NCBI GenBank assembly: GCA_002441545.1
Contig: DJWL01000064.1
Span: 3,830-47,356 of the forward strand
Origin: Flavobacteriaceae bacterium UBA6231
GTDB lineage: Bacteria > Bacteroidota > Bacteroidia > Flavobacteriales > Flavobacteriaceae
Direction of reading: 5' to 3'
DNA: 43,527 nucleotides
Shown here: piece by piece, positions 15,164 through 24,487 of the stretch
How positions within the stretch are numbered: position 1 is the first letter of the stretch
Layout of the letters: the number at the start of each line of letters is the position of its first letter
Notes under the pieces: model-generated
What the model was told of the DNA's origin: nothing
What the model saw: the letters and a program-made list of their open reading frames with translations, nothing else
The model's database searches: none
Made by a program: the position numbers and the translations under genes

Positions 15164-18100
15164 ATGAAATTAAAATTTATTTATCTACTACTATTTCTAG
15201 GTAGTTTTCTAGCCAACTCTCAAAACTACACCTACACATTAAAAGGTAAAGTAGTTTCTCAGGTGGATTCTATGCCTGTTATTGGAGCTAATATCTTTAT
15301 TAGCACTAAAAACCAAGGGACAACAACAGACTTTGATGGCAATTTCACTCTTTCCGTCTCAAACGATGATGTAGTAACTATATCTTATGTTGGTTTTATT
15401 TCACAAACAGTAATAATTAATGGGCAAAACAATCTAATAATTAATTTACAAGAAGACACGGCTAAACTAGATGAGATAGTAGTTGTAGCCTATGGAACGC
15501 AAAAAAAATCGAGTTTAACTGGTGCTGTTTCAAGTTTAAATAATAAAAATTTAGATGAATTACCTTATAGTAGAATTGACCAAGGATTGCAAGGTAAAAT
15601 TGCTGGTGTTCAAATTCAAAACATTTCTTCTGAAATTGGAGAATCTCCGCAAATTACTATTAGAGGTTTGAGTTCTATTAGTGCTAACAGTTCCCCATTA
15701 ATTGTAGTTGATGGTTTTCCAATTGCCGATGCTTTAGAATTTATAAATCCAAGTTCAATAAAATCAATTGAAGTTTTAAAAGATGCTAGTTCAACTGCAC
15801 TATATGGATCAAGAGGTGCCAATGGGGTGATTTTAATAACAACAAAAAATGGGAGTTTAATTCCAAAATATAGTTTTAAAAGTTATACAGGATTTAAACG
15901 TGCATACAAACAAATTGATGCACTCGATGGCTTTGAATATACAGATATGCTTCTTAATGAAAGACAAACAATAGAAAATTTTGAAGCAGCTCAAAATGGA
16001 ACTACGCCAAGGCTATTAACTTATACAGACAGAGAAAGAGCTCAACGTATAATAGCCACAGAAACTGGTGGAACCAATTGGTCAGAAGAAGCTCAACGTA
16101 GTTTTGCACAAATTAACAACTATCAATTAGACATCTCAGGTGGGAACACAAATACAAAATATTATATTTCAACCCAATTTATAGAAGATGAAGGCCTTTT
16201 AAAGGACAATTATAACAACAAACTGAACTTTCAAGGCAGGTTATCTACACAATTATCAGATAAATTTGAGATCGGCTTTAACTTTCGTCCATCCTTTTCA
16301 AGATTAAGACGTTCAACCGTTCCCTTTTCTGATTTTTCAAGAGCCCTGCAATGGGGACCTGTAAGACATAATGAATTTACCTCGGCAGTAACTGGTCAGC
16401 CCATAGGTTCTTATTCCCACCCAAGGCATTATAACAATACAACTTATAGCTATATTGATGATGAAGGTGTCGAGCAAACTTTCACAGTAAGCTCTCTTTG
16501 GGGTTCAAGCAATAATAATCCCATTGCAAGAATGGAAAATGAAAACAGAACACGTTATGATTATAGAGTTGTTGCTGATGGTTTTGCTAACTGGAAAATT
16601 TCAAAAAACCTTACGTATAAAGCCACTTTTGGAGGTTATTTCCAACTAAGGGATTATGAAATATTTAGAAACTCACAAGCAAGATATACAGGAGAATCTT
16701 ATGGTTATAATTTAACTAATTTAAGCAACAAATTTATAACGGAGCATACTTTAAATTACAGATGGAAAAAGAAAAATCATAATGTTAATGCACTTATAGG
16801 TGCGACCTATGAGTACTCTGCTTTTAAAAATTCGGCTATTGAAGGCACTCAATTCCCAACAGATTTAATAGAAACCTTAAATGCTGCTACTGTAATAAAT
16901 GCAGATGGAACTTATACCGCCAAAGAAGAAATTTCATTAGCTTCATTTTTATCTAGAGTAAATTATGACTACAAAGGTAAATATTTATTGTCTTTAGCAG
17001 CTCGATATGATGGTTCTTCTTTATTTGGTCCAGATAATAAATATGGCTTTTTTCCATCGGCATCCATTGGATGGAATGTACACAAAGAAAATTTTTGGGA
17101 AGACAATATTAGTTTTATTAATCAATTCAAAATCCGTTCTAGCTTTGGATTAACTGGAAATAACAATATAGAAAATTATGCGTTTTCAAATCTACTTTTC
17201 CCATCTAACTATTCTTTAGGCGAAAGTGGAGGAACAGTAAATTCTGGGCTTTCAGAAAATGGTTTAACACTTGGAAATAGTTCTATTAGCTGGGAACAAA
17301 CAAAACAATACGATACTGGAATTGATCTAGATTTCTTTAAAAGCAAACTGTCTCTAACAGCAGATTATTATTATTCTGTAACTGACAAACTATTGCTTCA
17401 ACAAAACGTATCGTACATAACAGGTCATGACAATTATTGGAACAACATAGGTAAAATACAAAATCAAGGTGTTGAGCTTGTATTAAATGCAAACTTAGGC
17501 AATGATAATTTCTCATGGGATGGAAGTATTAATTTCTCAAAAAACAAAAACAAACTTATATCGTTAGGTGGAGAACAACAATTCATAAATCAAGGAGAAC
17601 GTAACGAACAATACATCTCAAGAGTTGGTGAAGAAGCCATTCAGTTTTTTGGCTATAAAATGATTGACGTTTGGCAAAATACAGAGGAGTTAAGTACTTT
17701 ACCACATTCTTCTGAAGACGCAGTAGGTGGAATTAGAGTAGCAGACATAAACAATGATGGAATTATTGATGCTGATGACAGAACAACTTTAGGAAGTCCT
17801 TTTCCAGATTTTACTTGGGGTTTCAGTAATACTTTTAAATATAAAGGATTTGACCTATTCTTCTTATTGCAAGGTTCGCAAGGAGGTGAAGTGTTTTATG
17901 GTGACGGATATTATACGGAGCCAAGATATTTACATAAGGATTTTGTATCTGGATGGTGGTTTAACGAAAACTTTCCTGCAACAAAACCAAGAGAAAAACT
18001 TGGCAGGGACTGGGTGTTAACCGATTATTTAATACAAGATGCCTCATATATCTCCTTAAGAGAAGTCATTATAGGGTATTCCATTCCAAAAAGGTTTTTA

Positions 18101-18301
18101 GAGAAAACAAAACTGGAAAAAGTCAGACTGTTTGCTTCAGCTCAAAATTTACTTTATCTAATGTCAAGTAATTACTATGGATTAAATCCAGAGGGTTTAA
18201 CTACAAGCGGAGTTTATAGTTCGCCTTTAATTTCAGGCTATCAACGTGGAGCATATCCAATTCAACAACAATTCACTATAGGATTAGACATCAATTTTTA
18301 A
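15164..18301 (+). CDS. susC: SusC-like TonB-dependent transporter
   Basis: A 1045-residue outer-membrane transporter. It has a signal peptide (to about 19), a carboxypeptidase-regulatory-like beta domain (about 27-95), a TonB-contact segment (LDEIVVVAYGTQKKSSLTGAV), a plug domain (about 115-230; VDGFPI ... ALYGSRGANGVILITTK) and a 22-stranded barrel ending in a C-terminal aromatic residue (LDINF). Together with the SusD gene 12 bp downstream it should form the import complex for alginate oligosaccharides released by the surface lyases. It is the first gene of a long operon and lies behind the triple operator. Length is normal for the family. Confidence 0.95.
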   Translation: MKLKFIYLLLFLGSFLANSQNYTYTLKGKVVSQVDSMPVIGANIFISTKNQGTTTDFDGNFTLSVSNDDVVTISYVGFISQTVIINGQNNLIINLQEDTAKLDEIVVVAYGTQKKSSLTGAVSSLNNKNLDELPYSRIDQGLQGKIAGVQIQNISSEIGESPQITIRGLSSISANSSPLIVVDGFPIADALEFINPSSIKSIEVLKDASSTALYGSRGANGVILITTKNGSLIPKYSFKSYTGFKRAYKQIDALDGFEYTDMLLNERQTIENFEAAQNGTTPRLLTYTDRERAQRIIATETGGTNWSEEAQRSFAQINNYQLDISGGNTNTKYYISTQFIEDEGLLKDNYNNKLNFQGRLSTQLSDKFEIGFNFRPSFSRLRRSTVPFSDFSRALQWGPVRHNEFTSAVTGQPIGSYSHPRHYNNTTYSYIDDEGVEQTFTVSSLWGSSNNNPIARMENENRTRYDYRVVADGFANWKISKNLTYKATFGGYFQLRDYEIFRNSQARYTGESYGYNLTNLSNKFITEHTLNYRWKKKNHNVNALIGATYEYSAFKNSAIEGTQFPTDLIETLNAATVINADGTYTAKEEISLASFLSRVNYDYKGKYLLSLAARYDGSSLFGPDNKYGFFPSASIGWNVHKENFWEDNISFINQFKIRSSFGLTGNNNIENYAFSNLLFPSNYSLGESGGTVNSGLSENGLTLGNSSISWEQTKQYDTGIDLDFFKSKLSLTADYYYSVTDKLLLQQNVSYITGHDNYWNNIGKIQNQGVELVLNANLGNDNFSWDGSINFSKNKNKLISLGGEQQFINQGERNEQYISRVGEEAIQFFGYKMIDVWQNTEELSTLPHSSEDAVGGIRVADINNDGIIDADDRTTLGSPFPDFTWGFSNTFKYKGFDLFFLLQGSQGGEVFYGDGYYTEPRYLHKDFVSGWWFNENFPATKPREKLGRDWVLTDYLIQDASYISLREVIIGYSIPKRFLEKTKLEKVRLFASAQNLLYLMSSNYYGLNPEGLTTSGVYSSPLISGYQRGAYPIQQQFTIGLDINF

Positions 18302-18313
18302 AAAATATAGACG

Positions 18314-19798
18314 ATGAAGACATTTTTCAAACAAATAATTCTTACAATTTCAATACTTGCTTTTTGTGTTTCGTGCACTAATGAGCTTAATCTAGACCCA
18401 ATATCTGATATTAGTGCTAATGAATTTTACAAAAACACAAATGAAATTAATCTTGCAGTTGTAGGAATTTATAATTCCATGCAGAACATGCTAGACAAAG
18501 AATGGGTGTTAACAGAACTCAGATCTGATAATACCTACATGAGCCCTCGTAATAGTGAAACAGCAAATGTACCATATAGACAAGTAGATAGATTTGTGCT
18601 AACATCTCAAAATATTTATGTTGAAGATTATTGGAGAGCTTGTTACAGAACAATATCATTAGCCAACAATGTTATAACTCAAATTGATGTTGTTGACGAT
18701 ATAGATTTAGCCAACAAATATGAAGCAGAAGCACGCTTTTTAAGAGCACATGCTTATTTTAATTTGGTTCGCCTTTGGGGTGGAGTATTTATAGTTGACC
18801 ATCCTATTTCTGGAGCAGAAGCAAAAGAGATTGATAGAAGCAGTGTAGAAGATGTATATGATTTTATATTGACAGATTTACAATTTGCTTCAAACAACTT
18901 GCCAAATACTGCAAACGGAATGGAACTTGGACGATTAACCAAATGGGCTGCTAAAACAGAACTGGGAAAAGCCTATTTAACTATTGGAGGAACAACAAAT
19001 TTAACTAAAGCAAAAACGGTGCTTAGTGAAATTGTTTATAACAGTCCTTTTGATTATTTAAATTCATATGCAGATGTTTTTGATATTGGAAATGAGTATA
19101 ACAATGAAATTTTATTTGCAGTAAGATATCAAACAGGAAGTGTTGGCCTTGGATCTCCTTTTGCAAATTATTTTTCACCGCTTCAAAGCGATAATTATGT
19201 AGTAACTGGAAGTGGAGATCATTTAAATGTCCCAGCAACCAGTATGTCTGAAGCCTACCCTTTTGGAGATAAACGTAAAAATGTTTCTATGGCTGATAAC
19301 TGGATAGGGTTCCAAGGACAAGTCAATGAATTTAGATATGTTAAAAAATATAATTCAGATTTTGTTACTGTTGATGACGCAGGAAACGATTGGCCAATAA
19401 TAAGATTTACTGATGCCATGTTGCTTTTAGCTGAAGCTATTAATGAAAGTTCAGGTCCAAACTCTGAGGCCATGGAATTAATAAATAATGTGCATGAACG
19501 TGCAGGTCTTACCACATATACATCGGCTGAAATTGGAACTTATTTTGATTTTAAATTGGCATTGGAATTAGAAAGAAAACTAGAGTTTGCTTTTGAAAAT
19601 CAACGCTGGTTTGATTTATTGAGAACAGGAAGAGCTGTTACTGTTATGAACACTCAATTTGCAACGGAAGACCAATATAATGATCCCAACAGACCTCAGT
19701 TTAACACAAACCCAATAGAAGAGTTTCAGTTGCTATTACCAATTCCTCAATATGAAATTGATTTAAACCCAAGTATAGCCCAAAACATTGGTTATTAA
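18314..19798 (+). CDS. susD: SusD-like surface glycan-binding lipoprotein
   Basis: A 494-residue lipoprotein (lipobox FCVSC, Cys at about 21) of the RagB/SusD family: N-terminal SusD-like part (about 25-200, with ARFLRAHAYFNLVRLWG, a family signature) and C-terminal RagB domain ending in the typical LLPIPQYEIDLNP. It forms the lid of the SusC transporter and binds oligosaccharides by helical TPR-like surfaces. The substrate is inferred to be alginate oligomers from the neighbouring lyases. Confidence 0.95.
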   Translation: MKTFFKQIILTISILAFCVSCTNELNLDPISDISANEFYKNTNEINLAVVGIYNSMQNMLDKEWVLTELRSDNTYMSPRNSETANVPYRQVDRFVLTSQNIYVEDYWRACYRTISLANNVITQIDVVDDIDLANKYEAEARFLRAHAYFNLVRLWGGVFIVDHPISGAEAKEIDRSSVEDVYDFILTDLQFASNNLPNTANGMELGRLTKWAAKTELGKAYLTIGGTTNLTKAKTVLSEIVYNSPFDYLNSYADVFDIGNEYNNEILFAVRYQTGSVGLGSPFANYFSPLQSDNYVVTGSGDHLNVPATSMSEAYPFGDKRKNVSMADNWIGFQGQVNEFRYVKKYNSDFVTVDDAGNDWPIIRFTDAMLLLAEAINESSGPNSEAMELINNVHERAGLTTYTSAEIGTYFDFKLALELERKLEFAFENQRWFDLLRTGRAVTVMNTQFATEDQYNDPNRPQFNTNPIEEFQLLLPIPQYEIDLNPSIAQNIGY

Positions 19799-19799
19799 T

Positions 19800-22205
19800 A
19801 TGAAACGTATTTATTTAGTTTTAACGGTTTTTTTGTTTACTGCATTGGTCAATGCTAACGAAATTCTTGTACAAACCCAAGAAGAGTTAAAAACGGCATT
19901 AAAAAAAGTGTCTCCAGGTGATACTATTATTTTAGCAGATAGAATTTGGACTGACCTAAAAATTGATTTTATTTCTCAAGGAACTGCAGATAAGCCAATT
20001 ATTTTAAAAGCTCAAACACCAGGAAATGTTATTTTAAACGGAACGTCTAGAATTATTATTTCCGGCAAGTATTTAACAGTGGATGGACTGTGGTTTAAAG
20101 AAGGTAATACTATCGACAAATCTGTTATTGTTTTCAGAAAAAACGATGATGAATTAGCATCTTCCTGCAGGGTTACCAATTGTGCCATTACTGATTATAA
20201 CCCTGTCGATAGAGCTTCGCAATATCAATGGATAGAGTTGTGGGGGAAAAATAACAGAGTTGACCACTGTACTTTTTACGGTAAAACCAACCAAGGACCT
20301 GTTTTAATAGTTGGCTTGAGAGGGAATGCTGAAAACCTAGAAAACAATCATCGTATTGATAACAATTACTTTGGTTATAGACCACCGTTAGGTTCAAACG
20401 GAGGAGAGACCATTAGAATTGGCACTAGCCATTCTTCTATGGAATCATCAAAGACAATTGTCGAAAATAATTTGTTTGAAAAATGCAATGGTGAGGTTGA
20501 AATTATTTCCAGCAAATCTTGTGATAACATTTATAGAAATAATCTTTTTTTAGAAAGTGAAGGCATTTTAACATTACGTCATGGAAACAGATGCTTAGTA
20601 GAAGGAAATGTTTTCTTTGGAAACAACAAACCACATACTGGGGGCATAAGAATTATCAATGAAGGCCATATCGTTCAAAACAATTTAATGATTGGTCTAA
20701 AAGGCGACGGGTTTAGAGCTCCATTGGTTATCATGAATGGCGTTCCTAATGGACCTGTAAACAGATACAATCAAGTAAAAGATGTTGTTATTCAAAACAA
20801 TACTTTTATAAATTGTAGCTCAATAGGTTTGTGCGAAGGAAGTGATTCAGAGCGTTCTGCAACTCCAGTAAATACAGTATTTGCAAATAATCTATTTTAT
20901 GGAACCGATACTATTGATTTATTAAATATATCTGATGATATTTCAGAGATAACTTTTTCTGGGAACAAAGTACAAGGAGGATTTCAATTTAGCACACAAG
21001 GTTTTGAAAAAATAAATTTAGCTTGGGAAAATCTTGAATCTTATCCAATCCCTTCACTAAACAGCGACTCCTTGTTAACTACCAAAGCCACTTACAGACC
21101 TGTAAGAACAGACCTAACGGGAACAGTAAGAACAAAAGTGAGGGTTGGTGCAATAATCCCAGGAAACAAAAAATTACCTGAAGCTTTAAGTATTAATCCC
21201 GGTGTTAATTGGAAACTAGAAAAACCTTCTGAAACTAAAACTACAAAAACAGAAAATTACAAAATTGTTAAAGTTGCTCCTACAGAAGATGCTTTGGTCA
21301 ATGCAATAAAAAAAGCAAAAGATTATACGATTTTAGAATTAACAGATGGAACTTACGAAGTTAGCAGAGGTATGTCAATAACTACCAATCTTATAATTAG
21401 TGGTACAGGAAGCAAAAAAACTTCAATTAAAATAAGTGAAAATGTAGAAAAAAGCCCAAGCTATCTCTTTAAAATTAACGAAGGGGCTTCACTTGTTCTA
21501 CATGGAATAGAGCTAGATGGCACTAGTTCTGATGCATTAAATTATGCCATTATATCTCAAAATACACCTACATCTAAAGCTTACAAATTAAAATTAGATG
21601 ATATATATGCTCATGGTTTTACAAATGAAGGCAGTGCCATATTTAAAGCCTATAAAGGAACATTTGCAGATTCTATTCAAATTTTAAACTCACGTTTCGA
21701 AAAAAACTCAAGAGGCTTAAATCTTAGCTACGAAAAAGACGATTTAGGCAAATACAATGCAGAAGTTATTGATATTCAAAACACCGTTTTTAAAGACATC
21801 AAACAATTTGCTGTTTACTATTACAGAGGTGGCAATGATGAATCTACTCTTGGTGGACAGTTAAATATTAATCATTGTATTTTTTATAATGTTGACAATA
21901 ATGAAAAAGGACGAGCACTTAGAACCAATGGAATCGTTTATATAAACATTGCCAATTCTATTTTTGCAGAAAGCCCTCTTACTAAATATTCAGCGGCTCT
22001 TACTGGAAATAAAAATTCTGTTTTTAATACCGTAGTATTCAATGCTGGTGAATTAAAAATTTCTAGTTCGGCAAATTCTAAATCAGTCTTGAGTTCAAAT
22101 CCACATTGGTACGATACGAAAACTTTCAAATTAAAGGATAATTCTACTCTAAAAAATGCCGCTACGGATGGTAAAGATATAGGACTAATAAATCAATCTA
22201 ATTAA
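19800..22205 (+). CDS. PL6 alginate lyase with two beta-helix domains
   Basis: An 801-residue lyase. I use the ATG at 19800, 1 bp after the susD stop, because it gives a clean signal peptide (ending ALVNA). Residues about 22-390 form a PL6 (chondroitinase-B-like) right-handed beta-helix with the catalytic pair K239 (IISSKSCDN) and R260 (LTLRHGN), 21 residues apart as in chondroitinase B. Residues about 490-795 form a second beta-helix, as in two-domain exolytic PL6 enzymes such as AlyGC. No lipobox or T9SS tail, so periplasmic action is likely. It should cut alginate, releasing unsaturated products from oligomers imported by SusCD. Confidence 0.9.
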   Translation: MKRIYLVLTVFLFTALVNANEILVQTQEELKTALKKVSPGDTIILADRIWTDLKIDFISQGTADKPIILKAQTPGNVILNGTSRIIISGKYLTVDGLWFKEGNTIDKSVIVFRKNDDELASSCRVTNCAITDYNPVDRASQYQWIELWGKNNRVDHCTFYGKTNQGPVLIVGLRGNAENLENNHRIDNNYFGYRPPLGSNGGETIRIGTSHSSMESSKTIVENNLFEKCNGEVEIISSKSCDNIYRNNLFLESEGILTLRHGNRCLVEGNVFFGNNKPHTGGIRIINEGHIVQNNLMIGLKGDGFRAPLVIMNGVPNGPVNRYNQVKDVVIQNNTFINCSSIGLCEGSDSERSATPVNTVFANNLFYGTDTIDLLNISDDISEITFSGNKVQGGFQFSTQGFEKINLAWENLESYPIPSLNSDSLLTTKATYRPVRTDLTGTVRTKVRVGAIIPGNKKLPEALSINPGVNWKLEKPSETKTTKTENYKIVKVAPTEDALVNAIKKAKDYTILELTDGTYEVSRGMSITTNLIISGTGSKKTSIKISENVEKSPSYLFKINEGASLVLHGIELDGTSSDALNYAIISQNTPTSKAYKLKLDDIYAHGFTNEGSAIFKAYKGTFADSIQILNSRFEKNSRGLNLSYEKDDLGKYNAEVIDIQNTVFKDIKQFAVYYYRGGNDESTLGGQLNINHCIFYNVDNNEKGRALRTNGIVYINIANSIFAESPLTKYSAALTGNKNSVFNTVVFNAGELKISSSANSKSVLSSNPHWYDTKTFKLKDNSTLKNAATDGKDIGLINQSN

Positions 22206-22223
22206 TTGAAAAAAGCAAAACAA

Positions 22224-23672
22224 ATGAAAACAAAAGGAATACAATTTTTAGCAAGTTTAATGATATTATTTTCATTAGCTCAAATATTTATAGCCTGTAA
22301 TGCTGATACAGAAGTAGATAAAACCGTAGATGAGATTTTGTCGGCACAACCTACAATTGAATCTATTTCATCAAGTTCAGCAGATATTCTATCAAAAGTA
22401 ACAATCACTGGAACTTTTTTAAATTTTGCCGAAAAAGCATTCATAGGTGATGTTGAATGCCAAATAACCCAACGTGTCAATGGAAAAACTTTAGAAATAA
22501 AAGTAGCTGCTAATGCTACCTCAGGTGTTATAAAAATTGTTACTTCTGCAGGTAAAGAGGCTATTTCTTCAGAAACTTTAACAGTAACATACCCTACTCC
22601 TATTGTAACCTCAACGTTTCCTTCAAGCGCATTGGTTAATGAAAACATTACAATTGAAGGAAGCAATTTAAGCAGTATTACAAGAATTTCATTTGGAGAC
22701 ACAGAAGCCATTATACAGTTTCAAGAAGACCAAGCCATAGTTGTAAGTGTACCAAACAATGAAAATTCTCCAGTAGAAGTTAACTACTATTACAACTCAA
22801 CAAGTGGGGAGGTTGCCCAATTATTAGGCAGTAATTTCAATATTCTTATACCTACCCCTATTATTAGTTCATGGCCTGAATTAATGAATAGAGATGGCGA
22901 AGTGACCATTGTAGGAACAGACATGAACCTCATAACAGGAATTACAGTTGGAGGTCAGTTAGTTACACTAAATACAGCGTCTTCAACTTCAATAAGCTTT
23001 AATATTCCTTCTAGCGTATCAACAGGCTATCAAGATATTGTAGTAAGTTATGGAACTTCTGGCCAATTAACACATCCTTCTGTTCCTTACATAAATGGTC
23101 AGTTTGAAAGCTATATTGAATTTGATTCCTATCCAGCAGACGTATTTGTTATTGATTACTCAAAAGATCCATTAGCAACGCAACAAATTAATAACGTAGT
23201 GGAGCAACCACCTTTTCCTGGAAATTCATATTACAATCTAATTATGAATACACCAACAGGTAGCACAATTGCGAGAATGAGACTTCAAAGTGTTACTACT
23301 AATGACACATGGCCAAATATGATTGACGCAGGAAATTTTGGAGATAATCCTGTATTGCATTTTTGGATGAATACAGAAAACACAGAACCTATTTTAAAAA
23401 TATACATTGGAGGAACGGCATCGGCAAACAGAAGACAGCTTTCAGGTTCTGATATAAATACTGGAGACCAATGGAAATTATTTGCAGTACGCTTAAAAGG
23501 ATTTATTCCTACCATATCATCTGTAGGGTCAACTTTTGAAATCAGATTCAACACAGGTTCTGGAGCGGCTGTCCCTTTAAAAGTAAACATGGATTGGATT
23601 ATAGTAACAGACTCTGTCCTTACAGAGTTTGGAGCGGTTGATGTAACCGATGCATTTGGTGCTGCAGGATAA
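22224..23672 (+). CDS. IPT/TIG-domain surface glycan-binding lipoprotein
   Basis: A 482-residue lipoprotein. The ATG at 22224 is preferred over an upstream TTG at 22206 because it starts a lipoprotein signal ending FIAC. The mature part has about three IPT/TIG immunoglobulin-like repeats (PTIESISSSSADILSKVTITG near 45, PTPIVTSTFPSS near 125, PTPIISSWPELMN near 210) and a C-terminal domain (about 300-482) of beta type, probably the glycan-binding module. Genes in this position, after susD, encode surface binding proteins of the SusE/F or SGBP class. The likely ligand is alginate, by context only. Confidence 0.8.
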   Translation: MKTKGIQFLASLMILFSLAQIFIACNADTEVDKTVDEILSAQPTIESISSSSADILSKVTITGTFLNFAEKAFIGDVECQITQRVNGKTLEIKVAANATSGVIKIVTSAGKEAISSETLTVTYPTPIVTSTFPSSALVNENITIEGSNLSSITRISFGDTEAIIQFQEDQAIVVSVPNNENSPVEVNYYYNSTSGEVAQLLGSNFNILIPTPIISSWPELMNRDGEVTIVGTDMNLITGITVGGQLVTLNTASSTSISFNIPSSVSTGYQDIVVSYGTSGQLTHPSVPYINGQFESYIEFDSYPADVFVIDYSKDPLATQQINNVVEQPPFPGNSYYNLIMNTPTGSTIARMRLQSVTTNDTWPNMIDAGNFGDNPVLHFWMNTENTEPILKIYIGGTASANRRQLSGSDINTGDQWKLFAVRLKGFIPTISSVGSTFEIRFNTGSGAAVPLKVNMDWIIVTDSVLTEFGAVDVTDAFGAAG

Positions 23673-23724
23673 TTTCAATTCAAAAAAATTAATTAAACCC
23701 AATAAAACATAAATAATAAAAACA

Positions 23725-24477
23725 ATGAAATTAAAAGGAAAAGTAGCTGTGGTCACAGGAGGAGGACGTGATATAGGAAGAGCAGTTTGTGTAAAATTAG
23801 CTAAAGAAGGAGCTAAAGTTGTTGTAAACTATTTTGACAGTGAAGAACATGGTGCAGAAACCATTAGGCAAATTAAAGCTGTTGGTGGTGAAGGCATTGC
23901 AGTATATGCAGATGTTACCAAACAATCAGACATCGATAATCTAGTAGCAAAAACCCAAGAAGCCTTTGGAAGTAAAGTTAACATATTAGTAAATGTAGCA
24001 GGTGGCCTTTTCGGTCGTAAAACAATTGATGAAGTTGATGAAAAATTCTATGATTTAATCATGGATGTCAATTTTAAATCTGTGGTTTTTGTAACCAAAG
24101 CATTCAAACCTTTAATGGATAAAGGAAGTGCTATTGTAAATTTTGCATCTCAAGCAGGAAGAGATGGTGGTGGCCCTGGAGCATTTTTATATGCTGCATC
24201 AAAAGGAGCTGTATCAACTTTTACAAGAGGTCTAGCAAAGGAACTTGGTCCACAAGGCATACGTGTTAATGCTTTAAACCCGGGAATGATTGCAACCAAG
24301 TTCCATGACGATTTCACTAAAGATCAAGTGAGAATTAATGTTGCCAATGCAACTCCGTTGAGAAGAGAAGGAACCGCGGAAGAAGTGGCTGATTTAGTGG
24401 CTTATTTAGCATCAGAAGAAGCCTCCTTCTTAACCGGAAACAATATTGATATTAATGGTGGTTTAGCTTTTAGTTAA
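23725..24477 (+). CDS. SDR oxidoreductase, probable DEH reductase
   Basis: A 250-residue classical short-chain dehydrogenase/reductase without signal peptide. Cofactor loop TGGGRDIG (11-18), NVAGG (90-94), catalytic N116, S142, Y156 and K160 (YAASK). In alginate loci of flavobacteria a protein of this type reduces 4-deoxy-L-erythro-5-hexoseulose uronate (DEH) to 2-keto-3-deoxygluconate (KDG), the substrate for the kinase at 37001-38041. FabG-type ketoreductase is the alternative from sequence alone; context favours DEH reductase. The cofactor cannot be decided with confidence. Confidence 0.85.
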   Translation: MKLKGKVAVVTGGGRDIGRAVCVKLAKEGAKVVVNYFDSEEHGAETIRQIKAVGGEGIAVYADVTKQSDIDNLVAKTQEAFGSKVNILVNVAGGLFGRKTIDEVDEKFYDLIMDVNFKSVVFVTKAFKPLMDKGSAIVNFASQAGRDGGGPGAFLYAASKGAVSTFTRGLAKELGPQGIRVNALNPGMIATKFHDDFTKDQVRINVANATPLRREGTAEEVADLVAYLASEEASFLTGNNIDINGGLAFS

Positions 24478-24487
24478 TAGTTCGTTT

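Noticed and set aside
22280..22711. 143-residue minus-strand frame
   Set aside because: It is antisense to the IPT-domain lipoprotein with no domain of its own.
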